Origin: Deltaproteobacteria bacterium
Lineage (GTDB): Bacteria > Desulfobacterota > Binatia > Binatales > Binataceae
Direction: 5' to 3'
DNA: 15,160 nucleotides
Assembly (NCBI GenBank): GCA_003161515.1
Contig: PMOH01000073.1
Location: 1-15,160 of the forward strand
The notes beneath the pieces are model-generated. The model saw only the letters and a program-made list of their open reading frames with translations, did not search any database and was not told where the DNA came from. The position numbers were made by a program, and so were the translations under genes. Of this stretch, positions 6,546 to 13,627 are shown piece by piece (the first letter of the stretch is position 1; every line of letters begins with the position of its first letter).

Positions 6546-6923
6546 TCATTTGATTTCTTCGTCCGGGTCTTGGCAGAAACACCCCGGACGCATCCATCCC
6601 GTGCATTTGAAGCCGCCCGGTTTTGGCTTGCAATCGGCCTTCTTGCTCTCGGTGTGCAGGAAGGTGCAGGCCTCGGTGGCGCTGTCCTCACATTCGAGTT
6701 TGTCGCAGTCCGGCTTCGCCGCCGCGATCTTCGCCGCCATATCATTGTCATAAGCCGTTTGCGCGTTCGGTTGAGTATCGCCGACCCCCCTGATCTGTAC
6801 CTTCTTGAAAAACCGGTTCGGACACTTCGCGGCTGCATGCGCGATCGACGCGGTCGTAGCAGTTCCCGCGAGCGCGAGTACAAGAACGATCATCCGCAAC
6901 GCAAAGCGAGTCGATGCCTTCAT
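6546..6923 (-). CDS. Small secreted cysteine-rich protein (8 Cys), function unknown
   Basis: A 125-residue protein I do not recognise. A clear signal peptide (1-30, ending AHA, preceded by MIVLVLALAG) is followed by a mature part of about 95 residues with eight cysteines (34, 73, 78, 86, 98, 107, 115, 117). An even number in an exported protein suggests four disulfides. The C-terminal part is GWMRPGCFC then acidic. ATG 6923 has GGAGGTG seven bases upstream, and the gene sits 19 bases after the Rieske stop and 28 before the SDR, so it is a true operon member. No metal-binding or enzyme motif can be named. Its place among cytoplasmic oxidoreductases suggests a periplasmic or extracellular accessory role, which is only inference. 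Confidence 0.82.
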   Translation of the reverse strand: MKASTRFALRMIVLVLALAGTATTASIAHAAAKCPNRFFKKVQIRGVGDTQPNAQTAYDNDMAAKIAAAKPDCDKLECEDSATEACTFLHTESKKADCKPKPGGFKCTGWMRPGCFCQDPDEEIK

Positions 6924-6942
6924 AGCAGCACCTCCGATTTGG

Positions 6943-7932
6943 TTAATCTGCGGCGGGGCGTGCGGTTGGAAAGCGCCGCACGTACTGCAGGAAACGCGCG
7001 AGTGCGCGGTCGGCGTCGATGAGCAGGCCGTCGTGAAAGCGGATGGTCTTCATGATGGGCTCGTCTTCCTGGATTAGGCGGCGGAAGAACGCCTCGCCGA
7101 TTTGGAGCCGCTGCTCGCGCTCGGCGTCACTACCTTCAGACTTGGGCGTCGCGGTCACCGACCATCCGTGAGTGCGGCCGTCGGGCGTCGGCGTGCCGGT
7201 CGCCATCGAGAGAATCGCCATGCCGTTGAGGCGTCCCGCGAGGGCGATAGTGTTGGTGCCGGTCACGCGGATGCGCTGATCGAAAACGCCAAGGTTGGGA
7301 TCCTCGAAGCGCACGTCGTACTGAATGCGGTAGTCGCTCACCTCGATCGCGTCGGGGTCGCATTCGATTTTGAGCCCGTGCAGGACGCGCAGATGCTGAA
7401 AGTCCATCGAGTTGGTGAAGGGCACCCACGGCTCGACCGGCAGGTCGAACGCATCGGCGTCGGTGCGGACGTCGAGGTCGGACTCGGCGTAGTCGACAAA
7501 TTCGGGCACGTCGAACAGCGGCGACGTCCCGTTGAACGCCCAAATCAATCCCCACTTTTCGGCGGTGGGATATTTGAACATCCGAGCGGCCTTGGGAATT
7601 TTTTCCGACGCGGGAATCTTGGTGCATCCGCCGTCAGGACCGTATTGCCAATGATGGAAGGCGCATCGGATGTCGTTGCCGATGACTTTGCCCATGCTCA
7701 AGTCGGCGCCGAGATGGCGGCAGAACGCGTTCATCACGACCGCCTCGCCGTTCTCGCCGCGATAGACGATTGCGCGACCGTCGAGGAAGTCGCGGCCGAT
7801 CACTTCGCCATTGCCGACTTCGCCGGAGCGCGCGATCGCGTACCACGACTGATGGAATCCAGCCGGCTTCTTGGCGCGAGTGCGTGGAGCGCGATTGCCG
7901 TTCGTGCGCGGGATTGCGGTCGTCGATGCCAT
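6943..7932 (-). CDS. Rieske non-heme iron oxygenase, terminal oxygenase alpha-subunit type
   Basis: A 329-residue protein. The N-terminal Rieske domain has the [2Fe-2S] ligands Cys71-x-His73 (CRHLGAD) and Cys90-x2-His93 (CAFHHWQYG). The catalytic domain has N-S-M-D-F-Q-H-L-R-V-L-H (174-185), the classical Asn/Asp177/His180/His185 arrangement in which Asp bridges Rieske centre and mononuclear iron and the His residues bind iron. Such enzymes hydroxylate or demethylate aromatic rings, sterols and related compounds with electrons from a separate reductase. No reductase or ferredoxin gene is in this window. A basic leader (about 1-25) precedes the domain. ATG 7932 has GGAGGT eight bases upstream; the gap to the bicupin gene is 34 bases. 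Substrate unknown; a KshA-like or demethylase-like role is possible. Confidence 0.93.
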   Translation of the reverse strand: MASTTAIPRTNGNRAPRTRAKKPAGFHQSWYAIARSGEVGNGEVIGRDFLDGRAIVYRGENGEAVVMNAFCRHLGADLSMGKVIGNDIRCAFHHWQYGPDGGCTKIPASEKIPKAARMFKYPTAEKWGLIWAFNGTSPLFDVPEFVDYAESDLDVRTDADAFDLPVEPWVPFTNSMDFQHLRVLHGLKIECDPDAIEVSDYRIQYDVRFEDPNLGVFDQRIRVTGTNTIALAGRLNGMAILSMATGTPTPDGRTHGWSVTATPKSEGSDAEREQRLQIGEAFFRRLIQEDEPIMKTIRFHDGLLIDADRALARFLQYVRRFPTARPAAD

Positions 7933-7966
7933 CGTCGGGACCTCCAGCGGTCAGTGCTTGCAGCGA

Positions 7967-8836
7967 TCAGGCGGCTGCGGCCGCGGATTTTGTGTCGAAC
8001 TTCGGAAGCTGCACGAAGAACAGCACGCAGTCGTCCACCACTTCCAGCTCGCGGCCGGTATCGGCGGGATCGACGCGGAACGCCGAGTGAGTGTCGAGCA
8101 CCTCGCCGGAGTTGACGTCGCGAATAGATCCGCTCTCGACGAAGAGAAGCTCGGGTGCGCGATGCCGATCGACCTTGTGACGCGAGCCGCGGGTCGCGCG
8201 AATCTCGCCGATGTTCAGCGCGCGCTCGCCGAAGGTCGCCATGTGTTTCAACTCGAACCCGGGGTCGCGCGTCGCCAGCCATCCGAAGCCCTCGGGATGA
8301 ATGACGACGGGCTCCTCGAAGCGCGGCAGCGGATACTCGACCGGGCGCCCGTTGATGTGCTCCCAAATCGCCTCGTAACCGTCCTTGCGAGTGACGCGGC
8401 CGTCGGTAGTCGAGCGGGTGAAGACGCCGCCGTCGAATTTCCCGAGGTCGGATAATTTTTCGTAGCCGCGATTCAACTGCTGATAGCTCATGAAGCCGTA
8501 GCCGGCCGACCCGCCCATCTGGAGCAGCAGCACGACTGACTTGCTGGTGTCGGACTGCGGTCCGTAGAAAGTGCCCTCGGGAAAATAGCCGACGGTGCCT
8601 GCTTTCAGGTCCTTGCCGGGCGCGTAGTTCATCGCGCCTTCGAGGCATAGACGGACCTGGTCGAAGTTATGGCGATGGCGCGGGGTGAAATAGTCGCCGG
8701 CCGTGCGCACGATGCTCAGTTCGAAATTGTCGGGAGAGCCGGGGGTGCCTTGAAGCAGGCGCTTGAAGTCGATTCCGCCCGAGCGATGCCCCGAAACCTC
8801 GCCCCATTGAACGTCGGCAGCGTGTACCGTTTGCAT
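7967..8836 (-). CDS. Bicupin-domain protein, possible dioxygenase or sensor
   Basis: A 289-residue protein with two cupin barrels. The first has PRHRHNFDQ (His54, His56, Gln60 in place of Glu) followed by YFPEGTFYGPQ. The second has SRHKVDRHRAPE (His220, His225, Glu229) followed by LLFVESGSI. Both could hold a metal, the second more conventionally. A ring-cleaving or other dioxygenase, or a metal-dependent binding protein, would fit beside a Rieske oxygenase; the exact reaction is unknown. It is the first gene of the five-gene operon. There is no Shine-Dalgarno before ATG 8836, but a promoter ends seven bases upstream, so translation may be leaderless. Ends with an Ala run. Confidence 0.85.
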   Translation of the reverse strand: MQTVHAADVQWGEVSGHRSGGIDFKRLLQGTPGSPDNFELSIVRTAGDYFTPRHRHNFDQVRLCLEGAMNYAPGKDLKAGTVGYFPEGTFYGPQSDTSKSVVLLLQMGGSAGYGFMSYQQLNRGYEKLSDLGKFDGGVFTRSTTDGRVTRKDGYEAIWEHINGRPVEYPLPRFEEPVVIHPEGFGWLATRDPGFELKHMATFGERALNIGEIRATRGSRHKVDRHRAPELLFVESGSIRDVNSGEVLDTHSAFRVDPADTGRELEVVDDCVLFFVQLPKFDTKSAAAAA

Positions 8837-8843
8837 AGCGATG

Positions 8844-8873
8844 GGGTTAGCGCGGTCGCGTGCGCCGCGTCAA
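8844..8873 (-). promoter_or_regulatory. Promoter of the cupin-Rieske operon, probably leaderless
   Basis: TTGACG (8873-8868), an 18-base spacer and TAACCC (8849-8844) precede ATG 8836 by only seven bases, so the transcript would begin at or next to the start codon. The -35 box contains the TGA stop codon of the upstream TPM gene (8872-8870). The same design occurs before lemA at 11640, which strengthens both predictions. Confidence 0.5.
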
Positions 8874-9460
8874 GGCATCGACGGTTGGTTGGGATGGTGT
8901 TGCTTCAGGATAGCGCCGCAGGAGGCGATAGCATCGAGGACGCCGTCGGCGACGCGGCCTGCCTTCACGTTCGCCAGGAATCGATCGACGATTTTGTTCC
9001 ACGCTCCGTCGGGCGACATCGCATGCGTCTCGTTGTCCGCGACTATCTCGACGAAGCGCTCACCGAGCGACACAAACAGCAGGATTCGATGCCGCTGATT
9101 GGGATTTGCGATCGCATGCGCGTTGAATTCACGATGCGCGAGTTGCCAGGCGTGAGCGCGCTTGACGCGCTGAGGCACGATCGAAAGCCGGAGCGGAAGC
9201 CAATCGAGTAGTAAGGTCATAACGATTAGGAAGCAGAGCTGAAACTCGATCACGATGCGGCTCGCGGTCTCGGGGCGAAACAGGCTTACAAGAGCGCCGA
9301 GCGTGATCGCGCCGATCGAGGCCCATGTGATCGGATAGAGGGGATAGCGATCGCTGACGTGAGTTACCACGACGCAAAGATCGGCGGCAGTATCGCCTTT
9401 GATCGCAGCTATCGCGGCGTCGATGCGTTGGTGCTCTTCGGGTGTGAATGGACTCTTCAT
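8870..9460 (-). CDS. TPM-domain (DUF477/COG3762-like) membrane protein
   Basis: A 196-residue protein with an N-terminal TPM-type segment (MKSPFTPEEHQRIDAAIAAI, then ADLCVVVTHVSDRYP), two hydrophobic spans (about 41-61 and 69-91), and a C-terminal TPM-like half (HAWQLAHREFNAHAI, RHRILLFVSLGERFVEIVAD). A TPM fold split by a membrane hairpin is typical of the smaller partner that often follows YgcG-type genes and lemA. ATG 9460 is the first in-frame start that gives a sensible N-terminus; no strong Shine-Dalgarno is seen. It starts 16 bases after the preceding TPM stop, so it is likely translated from the same mRNA. Function unknown; the family is linked to envelope maintenance. Confidence 0.83.
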   Translation of the reverse strand: MKSPFTPEEHQRIDAAIAAIKGDTAADLCVVVTHVSDRYPLYPITWASIGAITLGALVSLFRPETASRIVIEFQLCFLIVMTLLLDWLPLRLSIVPQRVKRAHAWQLAHREFNAHAIANPNQRHRILLFVSLGERFVEIVADNETHAMSPDGAWNKIVDRFLANVKAGRVADGVLDAIASCGAILKQHHPNQPSMP

Positions 9461-9476
9461 GTTCGCAGTTTCGATG

Positions 9477-10217
9477 TCACCAACTTCCCGAGGCGCCTCC
9501 TCCGCCGAATGAGCCACCACCGCCAGAAAAGCCGCCGCCGCCCGAGAATCCTCCTCCGCCAGAATATCCTCCGCCTCCATAGTAGCCGTAACTTCGTGGG
9601 CCATAGCCCGACCCCATACGGCGTCGAAGGATTATCACGATTAACCAGATCGCGACGAACAAAATGACGGGCCACGCCGATCCCGAGTCATCGTTAGTGG
9701 GTGTGGTCGTGGCCGATTCGGCGTTGCTCGGGACACCTAGTGTTTTCAGGATGGATGTGGTGCCGGCCAGGACGCCGGCGCTGAAGTCGCCGCGCTTGAA
9801 GCTCGGCAGGATGTCGTTCTCGATAATCGTGCGGCTGGTCGCGTCGGTGAGTTGTCCTTCGAGGCCGTAGCCGACCTCGATCCGAACTTTGTGCTCCTTG
9901 GGCACGACGATGAGCAACGCGCCGGTATTCTTGCCCTTCTGCCCGATGCCCCAATTGCGGCCTAGCTGATAGCCGAAATCCTCGATCGAAAATCCCTGGA
10001 GCGAGTCGAGCGTGACGACCACGACTTGCTCGCCAGTCGCACGCTCATGCGCGGCGAGCATGTCAGTGAGTTGGCTTTGTGTGGATGCGTCCAAGACGCC
10101 AGCGTCATCGACGACGCGGCCGGTGAGCGCGGGAAATTTCGGTTCCGCGGCATGGGCTGATGACGCGAGAATCAACGCCAGAAGCAGGAGTAGCCATTGC
10201 GCAGATTTCGAAGTCAC
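9477..10217 (-). CDS. TPM-domain (YgcG-like) secreted/membrane protein, tandem copy 2
   Basis: A 246-residue protein. Signal peptide (about 1-24, ending AHAA), TPM domain (about 28-165, with VVDDAGVLD, VVVVTLDSLQG, IEDFGYQLGRNWGIGQKG, VRIEVGYGLEG and ILPSFKRGDF), a transmembrane span (about 181-198) followed by RRR, then a Gly-rich tail of GGGGFSG-type repeats ending GASGSW. This is the standard architecture of the family. The start is GTG 10217, which overlaps the stop of the upstream copy as GTGA. A longer open frame to 10322 is an artefact, since it translates the Gly-rich DNA of the neighbour out of frame as Arg/Trp repeats. Protein and DNA are very close to copy 1, pointing to tandem duplication. 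Confidence 0.88.
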   Translation of the reverse strand: MTSKSAQWLLLLLALILASSAHAAEPKFPALTGRVVDDAGVLDASTQSQLTDMLAAHERATGEQVVVVTLDSLQGFSIEDFGYQLGRNWGIGQKGKNTGALLIVVPKEHKVRIEVGYGLEGQLTDATSRTIIENDILPSFKRGDFSAGVLAGTTSILKTLGVPSNAESATTTPTNDDSGSAWPVILFVAIWLIVIILRRRMGSGYGPRSYGYYGGGGYSGGGGFSGGGGFSGGGGSFGGGGASGSW

Positions 10218-11002
10218 CAGCTTCCCGAAGCGCCTCCGCCGCCGAAGGATCCACCGCCGCCCGAGAAGCCGCCGCCACCACCGCCGCCGGAAGATCCTCC
10301 TCCAAAAGATCCGCTGGACCATCTGTCGCCGCCATAGGTCGTCCAGCTATGTGGGTCATTGCGATGATGGAACCACAAAACCAGGAAATATATCCACGGA
10401 CCAAAAAGTAGCAGGCCCAAGATGAAGACTATCTCCCACGGACCCTGCCAGAACGTAAGCGGTTGCGGAGCTGGTGGCGGGCTGAGCGAGCTACCGCCTA
10501 GCACGCTCAATATTGACGTGGTGCCGGCCACGATACCGGCGTAATAGTCGCCGCGTTTGAAGCTAGGCAGGATGTAGTTCTGAATTATGGTGCTGGAGAT
10601 CGCGTCGGTGAGTGTTCCTTCGAGGCCGTAGCCGACCTCGATGCGAACTTTGTGCTCCTTGGGCGCGACGATCAGCAGCACGCCGTTGTTTGCGCCTTTC
10701 TGCCCGATGCCCCAATGGCGGCCTAGCTGATAGCCGAAGTCCTCGATCGTATATCCCTGGAGCGAATGCAGCGTCACCACCACGACTTGCTGGCCAGTGT
10801 CACGCTCGTGATCGGCGAGCATGAGGGTGAGTTCGCCGACGGTTCGAGAGTCCAACACGCCCGCTTCATCGACCACTCGGCCCGTGAGCTCAGGAAACTT
10901 CGGTTCAGAGGCGAAGGCCGGCGACGCGACAATCAGCAGAAGAATGAGCAGCGTGCTCGCAGCCCCAATCGCGCCGCACGCCGATGCGCAGCGAAGGCGC
11001 AT
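10214..11002 (-). CDS. TPM-domain (YgcG-like) secreted/membrane protein, tandem copy 1
   Basis: A 262-residue protein. Hydrophobic signal segment (about 14-31, ending AFAS), TPM domain (about 36-170, with VVDEAGVLD, VVVVTLHSLQG, YQLGRHWGIGQKG, VRIEVGYGLEG), a proline patch SPPPAPQP, a membrane span (about 188-210), then a Gly/Ser-rich tail ending GASGSW. In characterised relatives the TPM domain has phosphatase activity or aids photosystem II repair (plant TLP18.3); in bacteria its role is unclear. ATG 11002 overlaps the lemA stop as TGATG, implying translational coupling, and lemA-TPM pairing is common. The tail DNA is low complexity and could vary in length by slippage. Confidence 0.9.
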   Translation of the reverse strand: MRLRCASACGAIGAASTLLILLLIVASPAFASEPKFPELTGRVVDEAGVLDSRTVGELTLMLADHERDTGQQVVVVTLHSLQGYTIEDFGYQLGRHWGIGQKGANNGVLLIVAPKEHKVRIEVGYGLEGTLTDAISSTIIQNYILPSFKRGDYYAGIVAGTTSILSVLGGSSLSPPPAPQPLTFWQGPWEIVFILGLLLFGPWIYFLVLWFHHRNDPHSWTTYGGDRWSSGSFGGGSSGGGGGGGFSGGGGSFGGGGASGSW

Positions 11003-11604
11003 CAGAACTTGACCTGGGGTACCTGCTGGCTTTGCTCGGGGATGGTGAAGGTCTCGCGGACTTTCATATCGGGATACAGGATCGATGCTATCCAGCGTTG
11101 CGGGATGGTCCTAAGCGCAGTGTTGTATTCCTGCACGGCGAGAATGTAATCGCGGCGCGCGACGGCGATCCGATTCTCGGTGCCTTCGAGCTGCGATTGA
11201 AGCGCGAGAAAATTCTGATTCGATTTCAGATCGGGATAGGCCTCGGCGACGGCGAGCAGGCGGCCAAGCGCGCCCCCAATCGCGGCCTGGTTCTGTTCGA
11301 ACTGATGAAACGCCTGCGGGTTCGACAGGATGTCCGCCGGAAGCTGCATCTGGGTCGCATGCGCGCGCGCTTCAGTCACGTCGGTCAGCACCGTCTGCTC
11401 CTGGTGCGCATAACCCTTGACGGTCTCGACCAGGTTCGGGATAAGGTCGGCGCGGCGCTGATACTGGTTCAGCACTTCGCTCCACGCGGCTTTGACCTGC
11501 TCGTCGAGGGTCGGGATTTTGTTGACGCCGCATCCTGAGAGGCCGTCGAGCACCAGCCCAAGAATCAGCAGCAGCGCCAGCGCGCGAAAGTGCTTCAACC
11601 GCAT
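11002..11604 (-). CDS. lemA: LemA family lipoprotein
   Basis: A 200-residue LemA protein. The N-terminus (MRLKHFRALALLLILGLVLD) leads into the lipobox LSGC with Cys25, so it is probably a lipoprotein; many LemA proteins have instead a simple N-terminal helix. The helical domain has the family signatures KAAWSEVLNQYQRRADLIPNL, ENRIAVARRDY and PDMKVRETF. I chose ATG 11604 over the further upstream TTG at 11640 because that TTG is part of a promoter -35 box and lacks a ribosome site. First gene of the lemA-TPM-TPM-TPM operon. LemA function is unknown; it is usually linked to membrane or surface processes. Confidence 0.92.
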   Translation of the reverse strand: MRLKHFRALALLLILGLVLDGLSGCGVNKIPTLDEQVKAAWSEVLNQYQRRADLIPNLVETVKGYAHQEQTVLTDVTEARAHATQMQLPADILSNPQAFHQFEQNQAAIGGALGRLLAVAEAYPDLKSNQNFLALQSQLEGTENRIAVARRDYILAVQEYNTALRTIPQRWIASILYPDMKVRETFTIPEQSQQVPQVKF

Positions 11605-11611
11605 CAGAGCG

Positions 11612-11640
11612 GGATTAGCGCGCGCGTATGATTGCGTCAA
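11612..11640 (-). promoter_or_regulatory. Promoter of the lemA-TPM operon, probably leaderless
   Basis: TTGACG (11640-11635), a 17-base spacer and TAATCC (11617-11612) lie just before the lemA ATG at 11604, with seven bases between the -10 and the ATG. Transcription would start at about the A of ATG. No Shine-Dalgarno is present. It sits in the 45-base gap after the CBS gene and makes lemA an independent unit. Confidence 0.55.
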
Positions 11641-11649
11641 GGGAGTTGG

Positions 11650-12174
11650 TCAGGCGCCTTCGCGACTCTTGAAACGATGCTGATGCGGCTCGGGCGGCAT
11701 CGTGAGCAGCTCGCGGGAATAAATCTCTCCGAGATACTCGATCAGATTGCGCATCGAGACCACCGCAGTTGGACGGCCGTCGTCGTCAACCAACGGAATA
11801 TGGCGGAAGCCCTCGAGCACCATCTTGCTGAGCGCAAACGCGACATTGGCGTCGGCCGGCAGCGTGAAGGGATCAGGTGTCATCGCCGCCGACACAGGAG
11901 TGTTGCCGAGGTCGAGCGGCTGGCCCGCTATCTTCATCAGGATGTCGCGCTCGGTGAAGATACCGACCAGTTGATCGTTCTCCATGACCAGCACGCTCGC
12001 GCGCCGTTCCTGCTGCATCAGATGAATCGTGTCGGCGAGCGTGGTCGAAGTGGCAACCATCAGCGGCGGCTGCGAGACCACATCGCTGAGCGCGGTGTTG
12101 GCCAGCGCGGACTCCAGAACCTGGGGGCCAGGATGTTCGTCGTCAAACAGATCGCGATCGTCGTCGCCAGGCAT
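11650..12174 (-). CDS. CBS-domain pair protein
   Basis: A 174-residue protein made of two CBS motifs: the first about 30-85 (DVVSQPPLMV, ASVLVMENDQLVGIFTERDIL), the second about 95-150 (AAMTPDPFTLPADANVAFAL, FRHIPLVDDDGRPTAVVSM). Tandem CBS motifs form a Bateman module that usually binds adenine nucleotides. No fused enzyme or channel domain is present, so it acts as a stand-alone sensor or regulator of unknown partner. An acidic leader of about 15 residues precedes the first motif. ATG 12174 has AGGAGGG eight bases upstream. The gap to lemA is 45 bases and holds a promoter, so co-transcription is optional. Confidence 0.92.
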   Translation of the reverse strand: MPGDDDRDLFDDEHPGPQVLESALANTALSDVVSQPPLMVATSTTLADTIHLMQQERRASVLVMENDQLVGIFTERDILMKIAGQPLDLGNTPVSAAMTPDPFTLPADANVAFALSKMVLEGFRHIPLVDDDGRPTAVVSMRNLIEYLGEIYSRELLTMPPEPHQHRFKSREGA

Positions 12175-12209
12175 GAGTCAGCCCTCCTGTGCGTGGTCTG
12201 GAATCAGAG

Positions 12210-12238
12210 AGCCTAGGCCGTTCGCGAGGTTAGATCAA
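12210..12238 (-). promoter_or_regulatory. Possible promoter of the CBS-domain gene
   Basis: TTGATC (12238-12233), a 17-base spacer and TAGGCT (12215-12210) precede the gene, leaving a leader of about 28 bases that contains AGGAGG. It lies in the 89-base gap after the HCCA-isomerase-like gene, where no terminator is visible. Confidence 0.35.
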
Positions 12239-12263
12239 AGGGAAAGAGCGTGATGTGAGGCGA

Positions 12264-12869
12264 CTAACCGGACGCCGCGATCATTTCCTCGACGTCCCGC
12301 AGGCGATCCTTGCCGAAGAAGATTTCATTGCCGACGTAGAAAGTCGGCGAGCCGAAAGTGCCGCGCTCGACCGAGCGACTAGTATTCTCGATCAGCTCAT
12401 CCTTCACCGGCTTGGTCTCGATAAGCTCGAAAATTTTTGCAGTCGGCAGCGCGGCATCGTCGAGCGCCGCGCGGAACACGTTGGCGTCGTCCATCTTTTT
12501 GGGGTCGGCCCACATGTTCCGGTACATCTCGTCCACGTAACGCTCGAATACGCCGAGCGATCGCGCGGCGATTGCCCCACGCATCATCATCAGCGTGTTC
12601 ACCGGGAAGAAAGGGTTGCTCTGAAAGCGCGTAATGTTATGACGCTTGATGAAGCGCGCCATCTCGAGTCGCTCGTACTCGGGCTTGTTCTTGATGCCCG
12701 CCAGGCTTTGCGCCGGCGAACGATTGTTGGTCAGCTTGAAGACGCCGCCCAGCAGCACCGGGACGTAATCGAACTTCACTCCCGTGCGTTTTTCAATTTC
12801 GGGAATCACGAGATGACTCAGGTAGGCGTTGGGGCTGCCGAAGTCGAAATGAAATTCCACCTTGACCAT
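12264..12869 (-). CDS. 2-hydroxychromene-2-carboxylate isomerase family (DsbA-like fold)
   Basis: A 201-residue thioredoxin-fold protein of the HCCA isomerase / GST-kappa group. The N-terminal FHFDFGSPNAYL has Ser12 at the position where NahD-type isomerases bear the catalytic serine and DsbA bears its first cysteine; no CxxC is present. SNPFFPVNTL (84-93) and GTFGSPTFYVG (170-180, cis-proline region) are family hallmarks, as is the C-terminal FFGKDRLRDVEEMI. NahD uses glutathione to isomerise a naphthalene-pathway intermediate; here the substrate is unknown and other aromatic pathways are possible. ATG 12869 was chosen over an upstream frame because GGTGA lies just before it and the protein then begins at the first beta strand. 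It starts four bases after the SDR stop, a tight operon. Confidence 0.9.
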   Translation of the reverse strand: MVKVEFHFDFGSPNAYLSHLVIPEIEKRTGVKFDYVPVLLGGVFKLTNNRSPAQSLAGIKNKPEYERLEMARFIKRHNITRFQSNPFFPVNTLMMMRGAIAARSLGVFERYVDEMYRNMWADPKKMDDANVFRAALDDAALPTAKIFELIETKPVKDELIENTSRSVERGTFGSPTFYVGNEIFFGKDRLRDVEEMIAASG

Positions 12870-12873
12870 GACG

Positions 12874-13617
12874 TCACCATTTTTCCCCGAAGGGTCGGAT
12901 TTCCAGCTCGAAGGTCCACGCATCGCGCGGCTGTTGGTATAGCTGCCAATAAGTCTCGGCCACGGCGGCAGGCCGCATGAGCCGGGCGGGGTCGAGGTTC
13001 TTCATCGCCTCGTCGCCCTCTCGTTCACGGATTCGATCGCGCACCCATGCGGTATCGACGCCCGCGTCGATTATGAGATGCGCGACGTGGATATTCTTCG
13101 GGCCGAGTTCGCGCGCGATGCTCTGAGCGACCGCACGCAAGCCGAATTTCGCCGCGGCGAATGCTGTGTATCCGATCCCGCCGCGCAGGCTCGCGGTCGC
13201 GCCTGTAAAAAAGATCGAGCCGCGGCCGCGCGGTACCATCAATCGCGCAGCCTCTCTGCCCGCGACGAATCCGGAATAGCAGGCCATCTCCCAGACCTTG
13301 CGAAATACGCGGTCGGTCGTCTCGAGCAGCGGAAAATTGACGTTGGCGCCAATGTTGAAGATGCAAACTTCGAGCGGCGCGAGTTTGTCGGCGTCATTCA
13401 GAAATGCGGTGAGGTCATCTTCCTTGCGCGCGTCGAGCGAGCGCGCGGTGATTCTGCCGCCACCGGCCTCGACCTCGGCCACCAGCGGCGCGAGCTTGTC
13501 GCCCTGTCGGCGTCCGGCGAAAACGGTAAAGCCCTCAGCTGCGAATTTTTTTGCGATTGCGCCGCCGATGTAATCACCGGCTCCGATCACCGCCGCGGTA
13601 GCATTTCGGTGTTCCAA
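12874..13617 (-). CDS. SDR-family protein lacking the catalytic tyrosine (SDR_c10-like), TTG start
   Basis: A 247-residue SDR fold. The cofactor loop is GAGDYIG (12-18). Instead of YxxxK it has Phe153-A-A-A-Lys157, and the Ser position is in TGATAS; Tyr150 is one step off. C-terminal marks are HLIIDAGVDT and FELEIRPFGEKW. I recall an SDR subgroup (SDR_c10) described as having Phe for Tyr with Lys kept and an imperfect Gly motif, and this matches. Normal hydride transfer may be altered or lost; the role is uncertain. The start is TTG 13617, shown by GGAGG at 13623-13627 with five-base spacing and by alignment to the family N-terminus; the longer frame to 13656 would overlap tetR without a ribosome site. 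It lies 10 bases after tetR and four before the isomerase-like gene. Confidence 0.87.
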   Translation of the reverse strand: MEHRNATAAVIGAGDYIGGAIAKKFAAEGFTVFAGRRQGDKLAPLVAEVEAGGGRITARSLDARKEDDLTAFLNDADKLAPLEVCIFNIGANVNFPLLETTDRVFRKVWEMACYSGFVAGREAARLMVPRGRGSIFFTGATASLRGGIGYTAFAAAKFGLRAVAQSIARELGPKNIHVAHLIIDAGVDTAWVRDRIREREGDEAMKNLDPARLMRPAAVAETYWQLYQQPRDAWTFELEIRPFGEKW

Positions 13618-13622
13618 GGAAT

Positions 13623-13627
13623 CCTCC
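13623..13627 (-). promoter_or_regulatory. Shine-Dalgarno that fixes a TTG start
   Basis: GGAGG sits directly after the tetR stop codon and five bases before TTG 13617. No ATG or GTG with a comparable site lies near, so this decides the start of the SDR gene. A TTG start may keep its translation low relative to its neighbours. Confidence 0.7.

Noticed and set aside
10218..10322. Upstream N-terminal extension of TPM copy 2
   Set aside because: It translates the Gly-rich tail of copy 1 in another frame into Arg/Trp repeats; GTG 10217 directly precedes a signal peptide.
12870..12923. N-terminal extension of the HCCA-isomerase-like protein
   Set aside because: It would overlap the upstream SDR coding end, and the family fold begins right at MVKVEFHFDFGSP.
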